Shown piece by piece: positions 27,214-35,163 of a stretch of DNA of 64,000 nucleotides. Under the pieces are notes generated by a model. The model was not told where the DNA came from. It was given only the letters and a program-made list of their open reading frames with translations, and ran no database searches. The translations under genes and the position numbers were made by a program. Source of the DNA: Phycicoccus avicenniae_A (lineage in GTDB: Bacteria; Actinomycetota; Actinomycetes; Actinomycetales; Dermatophilaceae); contig NZ_JBNVZV010000025.1 in NCBI RefSeq assembly GCF_050496545.1, positions 3,202-67,201 of the forward strand. The letters are read 5' to 3'. How positions within the stretch are numbered: position 1 is the first letter of the stretch; every line of letters starts with the position of its first letter.

Positions 27214-28677
27214 TCAGGCCCCGAAGGGCGCGAGGTGCTCGGCCAGCTCGGCGTCGACCCGGGCGGTCAGGCGCGTGCCCTCGGCGACGTGCTCGCTGCT
27301 GAGGACCTCGCCGGTCTCGTGGACCCGGCTCACGAGGTCGCCGCGGTCGTAGGGCACGAGCACGTCGACGTCGACATCGGGCTGGGGGAGCTCGTCGGCG
27401 ATCAGCGCCTGCAGCTCGTCGAGGCCGGCGCCGGTGCGGGCGGACACCACGATCGAGTGCTTCTCGTGGCGCCGGAGCCGGTCCAGGACCTCGGGGTCGG
27501 CGAGGTCGGCCTTGTTGACGACGATGACCTCGCGCACGTCGGTGGCGTCGACGTCGGCGAGGACCGCGCGCACCGCGGAGATCTGCCCCTCGGGGTCGGG
27601 GTGCGAGCCGTCGACGACGTGCAGCAGCAGGTCGGCGTCGGCGACCTCCTCGAGCGTGGAGCGGAAGGCCTCGACGAGCTGGTGCGGCAGCTGACGGACG
27701 AACCCGACCGTGTCGGCGAGCGTGTAGAGGCGCCCGTCCGGGGTCTCGGCCCGGCGCACGGTGGGGTCGAGGGTCGCGAACAGCTGGTTCTCGACGAGGA
27801 CGCCGGCGCCGGTGAGCCGGTTGAGCAGGCTGGACTTGCCGGCGTTCGTGTACCCCGCGATCGCCACGCTGGGCACGCGGTTGGCCCTGCGCCCACCGCG
27901 CTTGGTGTCGCGGGTGGTCTTCATGTCCTTGATCTCGCGGCGCAGCTTGGCCATCCGGCTGTTGATGCGGCGCCGGTCCAGCTCGATCTTGGTCTCACCC
28001 GGTCCGCGCGAGCCCATGCCCTGGCCGCCCGCGGCCTGGCCACCGGCCTGGCGGGACATCGAGTCACCCCAGCCGCGCAGCCGCGGGAGGAGATACTGGA
28101 GCTGGGCGAGCTCGACCTGGGCCTTGCCCTCCCGGCTCTTGGCGTGCTGCGCGAAGATGTCGAGGATCAGCGCGGTGCGGTCGATGACCTTGACCTTGAC
28201 GACGTCCTCGAGCGCGCGGCGCTGGCTCGGCGCGAGCTCGGTGTCGCAGACGACGGTGTCGGCGCCCTCGGCGATGACGACGTCGCGCAGCTCGGCGGCC
28301 TTGCCCTTGCCGAGGTAGGTGGCGGGGTCGGGGTTGGCGCGGCGCTGGATGACGCCCGCGAGCACCTCCGAGCCGGCCGTCTCGGCGAGCGCGGACAGCT
28401 CGCGCAGCGAGTTCTCGGCATCGACCAGGGTGCCCTCGGACCACACGGCGGCGAGCACCACGCGCTCGAGGCGCAGCTGGCGGTACTCGACCTCGGTGAC
28501 GTCCTCGAGCTCGGTGGAGAGCCCGGCGACACGGCGGAGCGCGGCGCGCTCCTCGCGGTCGAGCTGCTCGCCGTCGAAGGTCAGCGCGTCATCGTCCAGC
28601 ACGAAGCCGGCGTCGTCGTGGGTGTCGGTGTCGGCGAGCGCCTCGGCCCGCCCGGAGAGGATGTTGTCGGTAGTCAT
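27214..28677 (-). CDS. hflX: GTPase HflX
   Basis: HflX is a ribosome-associated GTPase that splits stalled 70S ribosomes. The 487-residue protein has an N-terminal HflX domain (QRRANPDPATYLGKGKAAEL), a coiled linker before ELDRRRINSRMAKLRREI, and the G domain: GYTNAGKSSL (G1), DTVGF (G3), NKAD (G4). GGGAGCAC precedes the ATG. An N-terminal tail of about 60 acidic residues is longer than in proteobacterial HflX but usual in actinobacteria. It is divergent from the methyltransferase gene and lies in the conserved dapF-hflX-dinG order. Confidence 0.95.
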   Translation of the reverse strand: MTTDNILSGRAEALADTDTHDDAGFVLDDDALTFDGEQLDREERAALRRVAGLSTELEDVTEVEYRQLRLERVVLAAVWSEGTLVDAENSLRELSALAETAGSEVLAGVIQRRANPDPATYLGKGKAAELRDVVIAEGADTVVCDTELAPSQRRALEDVVKVKVIDRTALILDIFAQHAKSREGKAQVELAQLQYLLPRLRGWGDSMSRQAGGQAAGGQGMGSRGPGETKIELDRRRINSRMAKLRREIKDMKTTRDTKRGGRRANRVPSVAIAGYTNAGKSSLLNRLTGAGVLVENQLFATLDPTVRRAETPDGRLYTLADTVGFVRQLPHQLVEAFRSTLEEVADADLLLHVVDGSHPDPEGQISAVRAVLADVDATDVREVIVVNKADLADPEVLDRLRRHEKHSIVVSARTGAGLDELQALIADELPQPDVDVDVLVPYDRGDLVSRVHETGEVLSSEHVAEGTRLTARVDAELAEHLAPFGA

Positions 28678-28754
28678 GTGCTCCCTAGGGTCTCATCGGT
28701 CAACGCCCGGCGGCGACCGCATTCTTCCGAGGCGCCGCTACCGTGGGCCCCGCC

Positions 28755-29366
28755 ATGAGCGACCACGACCACTACTTCACCGCCGCCCCCGCGAGCGACG
28801 GCGAGCGCCGCCCCCTGCGGGTGCGGCTCGCCGGCCTCACCGTCGAGGTCGAGGTGGCCGGCGGCGTGTTCTCCCCGGGCAGCCTCGACAAGGGGACGCG
28901 CGTCCTTCTCGAGGAGGCGCCGTCGCCGCCCCCGGAGGGCACCTTCCTCGACCTCGGCTGCGGCTGGGGGCCGGTGGCCCTCACCCTCGGGATGCTCGCG
29001 CCCGCCGCGACGGTGCACGCCGTCGACGTCAACGAGCGGGCGCTCGACCTCTGCCGTCGCAACGCCGCCTCGCTGGGGCTCGACGGCGTCCGCGCCGGGA
29101 CGGCGGAGTCGGTCCCCGACGACGTCCGCTTCGACCTCATCTGGTCCAACCCGCCCATCCGGGTGGGCAAGGCGGTCCTGCACGACCTGCTCCGTACCTG
29201 GCTGCCGCGGCTGGCACCGGGGGGCGCGGCGTACCTCGTCGTCCAGAAGAACCTCGGCTCGGACAGCCTCCAGCGGTGGGTCGAGGCCGATCTCGGGATG
29301 CCCTGCCGGCGCCTCACGTCGGTCCGCGGCTTCCGGGTGCTCGAGGTCACTCCCGCGCGTCCCTGA
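28755..29366 (+). CDS. Class I SAM-dependent methyltransferase (RsmC/RlmG-like)
   Basis: The protein has 203 residues. The SAM-binding motif I is FLDLGCGWGP, motif II is HAVDVNERALDL, and motif IV is SNPP, which marks methyltransferases acting on exocyclic amino groups of guanine or adenine in RNA. With the N-terminal DHYFTAAPASDGERR and the VFSPGSLDKGTRVLL pattern it is a small single-domain RsmC-like protein that probably methylates rRNA. ATG 28755 is preceded by TACCGT ten bases upstream. The last 20 bases overlap the 3' end of the convergent vapC gene. Confidence 0.87.
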   Translation: MSDHDHYFTAAPASDGERRPLRVRLAGLTVEVEVAGGVFSPGSLDKGTRVLLEEAPSPPPEGTFLDLGCGWGPVALTLGMLAPAATVHAVDVNERALDLCRRNAASLGLDGVRAGTAESVPDDVRFDLIWSNPPIRVGKAVLHDLLRTWLPRLAPGGAAYLVVQKNLGSDSLQRWVEADLGMPCRRLTSVRGFRVLEVTPARP

Positions 29367-29724
29367 CGAACGGCAGCCCCGCCGCGAGGATCTGCCGGTC
29401 CCAGGTGAGGAAGTCGACGCCCTCGACGTGGGCCTGCGTGAGCAGCAGCCGGTCGAAGGGGTCCCCGTGCGGGAGGCCCTCGACCTCCCCGATCCGCAGC
29501 CCGTGCTCGACGAGAACCGGGAGGTGGCGGAAGCCGGACTCCGCCAACATCTGCCCGAGCGGTTCGGTGAACTCGAGTCGTCCTGTCCGAACCTTGATGG
29601 TGAGCTCCCAGGCGCTCGCGGCGGACACGAACACGGTGTCGCTCTGGAGGCGCGTGCGCGTGCGGGCACCGAGGCGGGACTCGTCCCTCAGCGCCGCGAG
29701 GGCGACATGTGAGTCGAGGAGCAT
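29347..29724 (-). CDS. vapC: PIN-domain ribonuclease toxin (VapC-like)
   Basis: The 125-residue PIN protein starts MLLDSHVALAAL with the first acidic residue, has the conserved Glu in SAASAWELTIK, and ends with GDPFDRLLLTQA and LTWDRQI carrying the later acidic residues of the four-residue metal site. PIN toxins cleave tRNA or rRNA when free of antitoxin. The start codon shares one base with the antitoxin stop, so the pair is co-translated. Its 3' end runs 20 bases into the convergent methyltransferase gene. The pair sits between hflX and ggt in an otherwise conserved order, which suggests acquisition. Confidence 0.87.
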   Translation of the reverse strand: MLLDSHVALAALRDESRLGARTRTRLQSDTVFVSAASAWELTIKVRTGRLEFTEPLGQMLAESGFRHLPVLVEHGLRIGEVEGLPHGDPFDRLLLTQAHVEGVDFLTWDRQILAAGLPFVRDARE

Positions 29725-30002
29725 CAGATCGGCCCCTCGGTCATCAACCGGGTGAGCTCCTCGTCGGGCTCGTCGAAGGTGTCCGGGTCGTAGAAGATCT
29801 TCCCCTTGCCGAGGCCGAGGGTGATGCCCTGTGGGCGTGGCGCGACGAGCTCGGCGACCGGCCGGCCGTTGCGCGCGATGGTGATGCGCTCGCCGGCCTC
29901 CACCCGTTCGAGCAGCCGGGAGAGGTGGGTCTTGGCCTCGTGCACGTTGACCGTCGAGGCCGTGCGCGGGTCGCGCGGGGGTGGGGTCGGCCGTGCGCTC
30001 AT
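29724..30002 (-). CDS. vapB: Phd/YefM-type antitoxin of the PIN toxin
   Basis: The 92-residue protein contains the Phd/YefM pattern TVNVHEAKTHLSRLLERVEAGE followed, after a break at ERI, by TIARNGRPVAELVAP, which is the DNA-binding dimer region. The C-terminal FYDPDTFDEPDEEL is acidic and would wrap the toxin. It blocks the toxin and, with it, represses the operon. The ATG is leaderless, with TACCGT six bases upstream and a 21-base palindrome adjoining. The N-terminal 15 residues (RPTPPPRDPRT) are an extension not needed by the family, so a later start is possible. Confidence 0.85.
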   Translation of the reverse strand: MSARPTPPPRDPRTASTVNVHEAKTHLSRLLERVEAGERITIARNGRPVAELVAPRPQGITLGLGKGKIFYDPDTFDEPDEELTRLMTEGPI

Positions 30003-30008
30003 GACCTC

Positions 30009-30037
30009 ACGGTAGTGGACCAGACTTAGTCCGGTCC
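30009..30037 (-). promoter_or_regulatory. Promoter and palindromic operator of the vapBC operon
   Basis: On the minus strand TACCGT (30014-30009) ends six bases before the vapB ATG. Immediately upstream, 30017-30037 reads GGACC-N-GACT-T-AGTC-N-GGTCC, a near-perfect 21-base palindrome covering the promoter spacer. This is the expected position of an autoregulatory antitoxin site. Confidence 0.65.
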
Positions 30038-30050
30038 GTCGTCCGCGACG

Positions 30051-31925
30051 TCAGCGTCGGGGCCGCACCACCATCGCGGACCCTCCACCACGCCGCGTGG
30101 GCTCCGCCGCTGCGGTCAGCTCACCGTGCCGTCCGACGTCGATGGCCGTCGCGGCGCCGATCTCGGGGGTCGAGGCCAGCTGGTGCCCGAGGGCGCGGAG
30201 CCCGGCCCCGACGGCACCGTCGGCGATGGCCGGCTCGGCCTGCTCGCTGCTGCCGTTGCGGCTCGAGAGCCGCGGTGCGGCGAGGGCGTCACCGATCGAC
30301 AGGCCCCGCTCGTAGTGGCCGAGGAGGATCTGGGAGACGGTCGTGATGATCGAGGCACCACCCGGGCTGCCGGCGACGACGTCCAGGCGCCCGTGGTCGA
30401 GGACGATGGTCGGGGTCATCGAGGAGCGCGGGCGCTTGGACGGACCGGGCAGGTTCGGGTCGGGCACACCGGGGGTCACCGGGACGAAGTCGAAGTCGGT
30501 GAGCTCGTTGTTGAGGATGAACCCCCACCCCGGGACGGTGATGCCCGAGCCGCCGGTCTGCTCGATGGTGGACGTGTAGGCCACCGCGTTGCCCCAGCGG
30601 TCGACGACCGAGAGGTGGGTCGTCGACGTGCCGTCGTGCGGCAGGATGCCCGACGGCGTGCCCGGCGCGCAGTCGGTGTAGCGGCCGTCAGGGCTGCCGA
30701 AGGGCACGGGCCGCGGCATCGCGGCGGCGCCGGAGAAGAGGCAGGCCCGCTCGTCGGCGAAGCCCTGCGAGAGGAGCTCCTTCGTGGGGACGCCGCGGAC
30801 GTCGCCGACGTACCGGTTGCGGTCGGCGAAGGCCGTCGCGGAGGCCTCGGAGAAGCGGTGGAGGTACTGCACCTGCCCGACGTCCGAGGTGTCCTTGCCG
30901 GTGCGCTCCTCGTAGGCCTCGACGAGGTTGAGGATCTCCCCCAGGCCGATGCCGCCGCTGCTCGGCACCGGCATCCCGTAGACGTCCTTGCCCCGGTACC
31001 GCGAGTGCACGGGCGCCTTGTCCAGGACCCGGTAGCGGGCGAGGTCGCGCGTGGTCAGCTCGCCCTTCAGGACGCTCTTCCCGGGCGCCGTCGTCGGGTT
31101 GCGGACCTCGGCGACGAGGTCGCGGCCGATGCGACCCTCGTAGAGCGCGTCGGCACCGTGCGTCCGCAGCTCGCGGAAGGCGCGCGCCATGTCGGGGTTG
31201 CGGAAGACCGACCCCACGGCGGGGGCCGTGCCTCCGGGGAGGAAGACGCGCGCCGTCTCGGGGAAGGTCGAGAACCGCTCCGCGTTGTCGAGCGTCTGCT
31301 GGTGGAAGGTCTGGTCGACGACGAAGCCGTTGCGGGCGATGCGCTCCGCCGGCTTCAGCAGCTCACCCAGCCGGCGCGTGCCCCAGCGGTCCACGGCCCG
31401 CTCCCAGGTGGCCGGCGTACCCGGAGCGCCCACCGACTGACCGGAGTTCACGACCGTGTCGAAGTCCATCGCCGTGCCGTCGGGGCCCCGGAACTGGTTC
31501 GCGTCGTACGTCGCCGGGGCGGCCTCGCGCCCGTCGACCGTCTCGACCCGGTGCTTGCGCGCGTCGTAGTGGACGAAGAAGCCACCACCCCCGATACCGG
31601 TCGAGTAGGGCTCGGTGACGCCGAGCGCGGCCGCCGTCGCGACGGCGGCGTCGGTGGCGTTGCCGCCGGCCTTCAGCACGTCGATGCCCACCTGGCTGGC
31701 CACCGGGTCCACGCTGGCCACCGCGCCACCCGAGCCGGTCATCACCGCGACCTTGGGCAGCTGGTGGCCGACGGGTGGCGGGCCACCGTGCCCGGGTCGG
31801 TCGTGGTGCTCGGCACTCGCGACGCTCGGCGAGGCCACGGCGAGGGTCGCGGCGACCCCCAGCGCGAGGCCGGCCGCGACGCGGCGGGTGGGTCGGACGG
31901 CGGTGGTACGGCGAGGGGTCCCCAT
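30051..31925 (-). CDS. ggt: Gamma-glutamyltransferase
   Basis: The 624-residue exported enzyme cleaves gamma-glutamyl bonds such as in glutathione, or transfers the glutamyl group. A Sec signal peptide (VAAGLALGVAATLAVASPSVASA) is followed by the large subunit beginning GGAVASVDPVASQVG. The autoprocessing site is TSTTHLSVVD with predicted nucleophile Thr435, and small-subunit residues include RPRSSMTPTIV and GSPGGASI. ATG 31925 is leaderless: TACGGT (plus-strand 31932-31937) lies six bases upstream. Longer upstream frames lack family similarity. Actinobacteria use mycothiol rather than glutathione, so the true substrate is open. Confidence 0.94.
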   Translation of the reverse strand: MGTPRRTTAVRPTRRVAAGLALGVAATLAVASPSVASAEHHDRPGHGGPPPVGHQLPKVAVMTGSGGAVASVDPVASQVGIDVLKAGGNATDAAVATAAALGVTEPYSTGIGGGGFFVHYDARKHRVETVDGREAAPATYDANQFRGPDGTAMDFDTVVNSGQSVGAPGTPATWERAVDRWGTRRLGELLKPAERIARNGFVVDQTFHQQTLDNAERFSTFPETARVFLPGGTAPAVGSVFRNPDMARAFRELRTHGADALYEGRIGRDLVAEVRNPTTAPGKSVLKGELTTRDLARYRVLDKAPVHSRYRGKDVYGMPVPSSGGIGLGEILNLVEAYEERTGKDTSDVGQVQYLHRFSEASATAFADRNRYVGDVRGVPTKELLSQGFADERACLFSGAAAMPRPVPFGSPDGRYTDCAPGTPSGILPHDGTSTTHLSVVDRWGNAVAYTSTIEQTGGSGITVPGWGFILNNELTDFDFVPVTPGVPDPNLPGPSKRPRSSMTPTIVLDHGRLDVVAGSPGGASIITTVSQILLGHYERGLSIGDALAAPRLSSRNGSSEQAEPAIADGAVGAGLRALGHQLASTPEIGAATAIDVGRHGELTAAAEPTRRGGGSAMVVRPRR

Positions 31926-31969
31926 CACGGCACCGTAACCCCGGGTCGCGGCGCTGTCGCGGCGAGCGG

Positions 31970-32848
31970 TCAGCCGGGCAGCAGCGCCGAGGGCACCGAG
32001 CCGTCGGCCACGAGCACGGCCGGACCGGCCAGCTCGACGCCGTGGTCGGCGAGCAGCCGCACGGTGAGCCGGCCGCCGGGCACGTCGACGAGCCACGTCG
32101 AGCCGGTGTCGAGCGAGCCGGCCCAGAAGCTCGTGGCGATGGCCGCCGCGCAGGCCCCGGTTCCGCACGAGCGGGTCTCGCCGACGCCACGCTCGTGGAC
32201 GCGCATCGCGATGTGGCCGGGACCCATCGGGCGGACGAGCTCGACGTTCGTGCCGCCCCGCGGCTCGGGGCGCACGGACGGTGCGGAGGTGAGGTCGAGG
32301 GCGTCCAGCTCGACCTCCTCGGGGAGGGCGACGACCGTGTGCGGGTTGCCGAGGTCCACGGACAGGGCCGAGTACGGGTCTCCCCCACCGACGTGCACGA
32401 GGGCGTCGAAGCCGTCGCGCTCGGCCGTCGGCGCGTCGGCCAGCCGCCACGGCCCGAGGGCCACCGACCACTCGTCCCCGTCGCGGCGCACGGTCTTGGC
32501 CCCGGCCCGCGTCGCGATGACGAACTCGTCGCCGGCCTCGAGACCCTCGCGGCGGAGGTACTCGGCGAAGACGCGGGTGCCGTTGCCGCACATCTCGGCC
32601 GCCGACCCGTCGGCGTTGCGGTAGTCCATGAACCACCGGGCCTGCTCGGCCTGGGCGCGCACGGCGGGCTCGTCGGCCAGCTCGGCCGGCACCACGCGGA
32701 TGACGCCGTCGCCGCCCACGCCCGCCCGCCGGTCGGCCAGCCACGCGGCCCGGCCCGCGGACAGCCCGAGGGCGCCGTCGAGGTCGGGCACGAGGACGAA
32801 GTCGTTCTCGGTCCCGTGCCCCTTCGTGAACGCGAGCCGGTCAGCCAT
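31970..32848 (-). CDS. dapF: Diaminopimelate epimerase
   Basis: DapF converts LL- to meso-diaminopimelate for lysine and peptidoglycan. The 292-residue protein has FTKGHGTENDFVLV at the N-terminus and the two catalytic cysteine motifs MCGNGTR and RSCGTGACA. ATG 32848 is used; an ATG at 32857 adds three residues and is equally possible. The gene overlaps the 3' end of miaA by eight bases, so they are translated together. The downstream ggt has its own promoter in the 44-base gap. Confidence 0.96.
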   Translation of the reverse strand: MADRLAFTKGHGTENDFVLVPDLDGALGLSAGRAAWLADRRAGVGGDGVIRVVPAELADEPAVRAQAEQARWFMDYRNADGSAAEMCGNGTRVFAEYLRREGLEAGDEFVIATRAGAKTVRRDGDEWSVALGPWRLADAPTAERDGFDALVHVGGGDPYSALSVDLGNPHTVVALPEEVELDALDLTSAPSVRPEPRGGTNVELVRPMGPGHIAMRVHERGVGETRSCGTGACAAAIATSFWAGSLDTGSTWLVDVPGGRLTVRLLADHGVELAGPAVLVADGSVPSALLPG

Positions 32849-33848
32849 GTGGTCCATCGTCCCATCCCCCGTGGCGCAGCCGGCCGGCCGCCGCCTCGAC
32901 GAGCTCGACCACCCGGTCGGCGAGGTGGGGGTCGATGGCGTCGACCCACGTGGTGCGCGGGTCGGCACCGAACCAGGACTCCTGGCGGCGGACCAGCCGC
33001 CGGGTGCGCAGGGCGGTGTCGGCGATCGCCTCGTCCACGCTCGCCGTGCCGTCGAGGACGGCGAGCGCCTGGGCGTAGCCGACGGCCCGGGAGGCGGTGC
33101 GCCCCTCCCGCAGACCGAGGTCCACGAGGGCGCGGGTCTCTTCGACGAGTCCGGCGTCGAACATCGTCCGCGTGCGGCGCTCGATGCGGCGGTCGAGCGC
33201 GTCGCGCTCCAGGCGCAGCCCCACGGTCACGGTGGGGCGCACCGACTCCCGGGTCGGCAGGGTGGCGCTGAACGGGCGGCCCGTCAGCTCGACCACCTCG
33301 AGGGCCCGCACGACGCGGCGGGTGTTGTTCGGTTCGATGGCCGCCGCGGCCTCCGGGTCGAGGTCCCGCAGCTGCTCGAGCAGCGCCGGCGTCCCCTCCG
33401 TCTCCGCGCGCTCCTCGAGGCGCCGGCGCACCTCCGGGTCGGTGGGCGGGATCTCGAGCCGGTCGAGCAGGGCCCGCACGTACAGGCCGGAGCCCCCGAC
33501 GACCAGGGGGAGCCGGCCACGCTCGAGCACGCCGGCCAGGTCGGCGCGGGCGTGCCGCTGGTAGCCGGCGACGGTCGCCTCGTCGGTGACGTCCAGGACG
33601 TCGAGCTGGTGGTGCGGGACGCCCTCGCGTTCGGCGCGCGTCAGCTTGGCCGTGCCGATGTCCATCCCCCGGTAGAGCTGGGAGGCGTCGGCACCGACGA
33701 CCTCACCCCCGAGCCGGTGCGCCAGGGCCACGCCGAGGTCGGACTTGCCGGTGGCCGTCGGGCCGACGACGGCGACGACGAGGCCGGACCCCGGTGCGGA
33801 CGCCTGCCGGAGGGCGTCCTCGAGCGGGTCCACCGGAGGCCTGCCCAC
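32841..33848 (-). CDS. miaA: tRNA dimethylallyltransferase
   Basis: MiaA adds an isopentenyl group to A37 of tRNAs that read codons beginning with U. The 335-residue protein has the P-loop VVGPTATGKSDL, the DASQLYRGMDIGTAK motif that binds tRNA and substrate, and GGSGLYVRALLD. The GTG start is one base after the def stop on the minus strand. MiaB, which completes the ms2i6A modification, is encoded about 1.3 kb upstream with def and two plus-strand small genes in between. Confidence 0.95.
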   Translation of the reverse strand: MGRPPVDPLEDALRQASAPGSGLVVAVVGPTATGKSDLGVALAHRLGGEVVGADASQLYRGMDIGTAKLTRAEREGVPHHQLDVLDVTDEATVAGYQRHARADLAGVLERGRLPLVVGGSGLYVRALLDRLEIPPTDPEVRRRLEERAETEGTPALLEQLRDLDPEAAAAIEPNNTRRVVRALEVVELTGRPFSATLPTRESVRPTVTVGLRLERDALDRRIERRTRTMFDAGLVEETRALVDLGLREGRTASRAVGYAQALAVLDGTASVDEAIADTALRTRRLVRRQESWFGADPRTTWVDAIDPHLADRVVELVEAAAGRLRHGGWDDGPHG

Positions 33849-33849
33849 C

Positions 33850-34455
33850 TCAGTCCGCGCGCTCGTCGTCGGGCGTCTCGTCGTCGTGGCCGAAGGGGTC
33901 GCGGTCCTCCCCCGGCATCCACGACAGGCCGGGCACGCCCCACCCGTTGGCCTTGACCGCCTTCTTCGCCTTGCGGGCGGGGCGGCCGCTCAGGCGGTCG
34001 ACGTAGAGGAAGCCGTTGAGGTGGTCGTACTCGTGCTGGAGCATCCGGGCGAACCACCCGGTGGCCTCGTAGCGCAGCTCGTTGCCCAGGAGGTCCTGCC
34101 CGGTGAGGACCGCCTGCTCGCCCCGCCGCAGCGGGTAGGACTCACCGGGTACGGACAGGCAGCCTTCGGACTCCTCGTGCGGGTCGGGCTCTCCCGCAGC
34201 GGGCTTCGCGGCGACGAGGTAGGGGTTGATGACCACGCCCCGCGGCGGGATGCCGTCGTCGTTCGCCAGCTGCCAGGTGAAGATGCGCAGGCCCACGCCG
34301 ATCTGCGGCGCGGCGAGCCCGACACCGCGGGCGGCGTCCATCGTCTCGTACATGTCCCGCACCAGCTCGCGGACGGCGTCGTCGATCACCTCGACGGGTT
34401 CGGCGCGACGGTGGAGGACGGGGTCGCCGGTGATGACGACTGGGCGGATGGTCAT
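33850..34455 (-). CDS. def: Peptide deformylase
   Basis: Removes the formyl group from nascent proteins. The 201-residue protein has all three metal and active-site motifs: GVGLAAPQIG, EGCLSVP (Cys ligand) and QHEYDHLNG (two His ligands and the catalytic Glu). The C-terminal tail after residue 160 (RPARKAKKAVKANGWG, then an acidic end DDETPDDERAD) is typical of actinobacterial deformylases. ATG 34455 has GGAAGAA upstream. It is followed by miaA with a one-base gap, an uncommon operon partner. Confidence 0.94.
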   Translation of the reverse strand: MTIRPVVITGDPVLHRRAEPVEVIDDAVRELVRDMYETMDAARGVGLAAPQIGVGLRIFTWQLANDDGIPPRGVVINPYLVAAKPAAGEPDPHEESEGCLSVPGESYPLRRGEQAVLTGQDLLGNELRYEATGWFARMLQHEYDHLNGFLYVDRLSGRPARKAKKAVKANGWGVPGLSWMPGEDRDPFGHDDETPDDERAD

Positions 34456-34539
34456 GCGCGGGATTCTTCCAGAGCCGCGGCGGGGTCCTGACGCCGGGAA
34501 AGGGGCTGGCGCGTCGGCCGGATCGGGTGTCCACTGGAG

Positions 34540-34557
34540 GTGCTCCCGCGGGAGCAC
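34540..34557. promoter_or_regulatory. Perfect 18-base palindrome in the def / MT0933-like divergent region
   Basis: GTGCTCCCGCGGGAGCAC is perfectly palindromic and lies 31 bases before the GTG of the small antitoxin-like gene and 85 bases before def. It could be an operator or a short hairpin; neither is proven. Confidence 0.45.
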
Positions 34558-34587
34558 GCCCTGTCACCGATCGGAAGGAGGTCGCAC

Positions 34588-34779
34588 GTGGGATTTCTCG
34601 ACAGCGCCAAGGAGAAGCTCACCGAGCTGGCCGAGCAGCACCCGGACCAGGTCGAGTCCCTGAGCGACCAGGCCATCGAGCGCGGCGGCGACGCCGTCGA
34701 CTCGATGACGGGCGGCAAGTACGCCGACCAGGTCGACCAGGCCCAGACCCGAGCCGACGGAGCCATCGGCGAGCGGTGA
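34588..34779 (+). CDS. MT0933-like (Rv0909-type) antitoxin family protein
   Basis: The 63-residue acidic protein (GFLDSAKEKLTELAEQHPDQ, then AIERGGDAVDSMTGGKYADQVDQAQ) matches the short actinobacterial family annotated as MT0933-like antitoxin. A very strong ribosome binding site (GGAAGGAGGT) lies seven bases before the GTG. In mycobacteria the named relative is paired with a toxin; here no toxin gene follows, since the next gene is a small membrane protein after a terminator. The sequence also has the amphipathic repeats of CsbD-like stress proteins, so the antitoxin label should be taken lightly. Confidence 0.75.
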   Translation: MGFLDSAKEKLTELAEQHPDQVESLSDQAIERGGDAVDSMTGGKYADQVDQAQTRADGAIGER

Positions 34780-34798
34780 GCCCACCGAGGCCGCGAGG

Positions 34799-34824
34799 CC
34801 CCCGACCGCCCCGGCGGTCGGGGG
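34799..34824 (+). terminator. Terminator after the MT0933-like gene
   Basis: CCCCCGACCG (34799-34808) pairs perfectly with CGGTCGGGGG (34815-34824) around a six-base loop, followed by TCTCGTCCGTT. It separates the gene from the next small gene. Confidence 0.75.
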
Positions 34825-34957
34825 TCTCGTCCGTTCGGCCACGATGTCGGCCGCCCTTCGGCCACGACTCGTGTCGCGACCCGTCGATCGCGCGCGCCGC
34901 ACCGAAGCCGTCCCTATCGTCGAACGAGCACCAGCCACTCCTCGGAAGGGACGCGTC

Positions 34958-35161
34958 GTGTCGCACTGGCACTCGGGGTTGCCGAAGCTCGACATCGAGC
35001 CGTTCGACCCGACCCCGCTCTACGACGCGGTGCGGACCACGGTGGCGGAGAACGCGGTGGCCGAGGAGCGCCGGCGCTCGGGCAAGCGGACGGTGCTGCT
35101 CGTCGGCGCGGTGGTCGGCCTGCTCGCCCTCGTGGGCGGCGCGGTCGCCCTCTTCGCCTGA
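34958..35161 (+). CDS. Small single-span membrane protein of unknown function
   Basis: The 67-residue protein has a soluble N-terminal half (SHWHSGLPKLDIEPFDPTPL), a basic patch (EERRRSGKR) and one C-terminal helix (TVLLVGAVVGLLALVGGAVA). The basic patch before the helix predicts a cytoplasmic N-terminus. GGAAGGG precedes the GTG. It is convergent with miaB with a two-base gap. I recognise no family, although tail-anchored proteins like this are common beside actinobacterial miaB. Confidence 0.6.
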   Translation: MSHWHSGLPKLDIEPFDPTPLYDAVRTTVAENAVAEERRRSGKRTVLLVGAVVGLLALVGGAVALFA

Positions 35162-35163
35162 GC

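Noticed and set aside
34588..35161. Toxin-antitoxin pair made of the MT0933-like gene and the 67-residue membrane protein
   Set aside because: A strong terminator (34799-34824) and a 178-base gap separate them, and the second gene has its own ribosome binding site. A functional pair cannot be supported.
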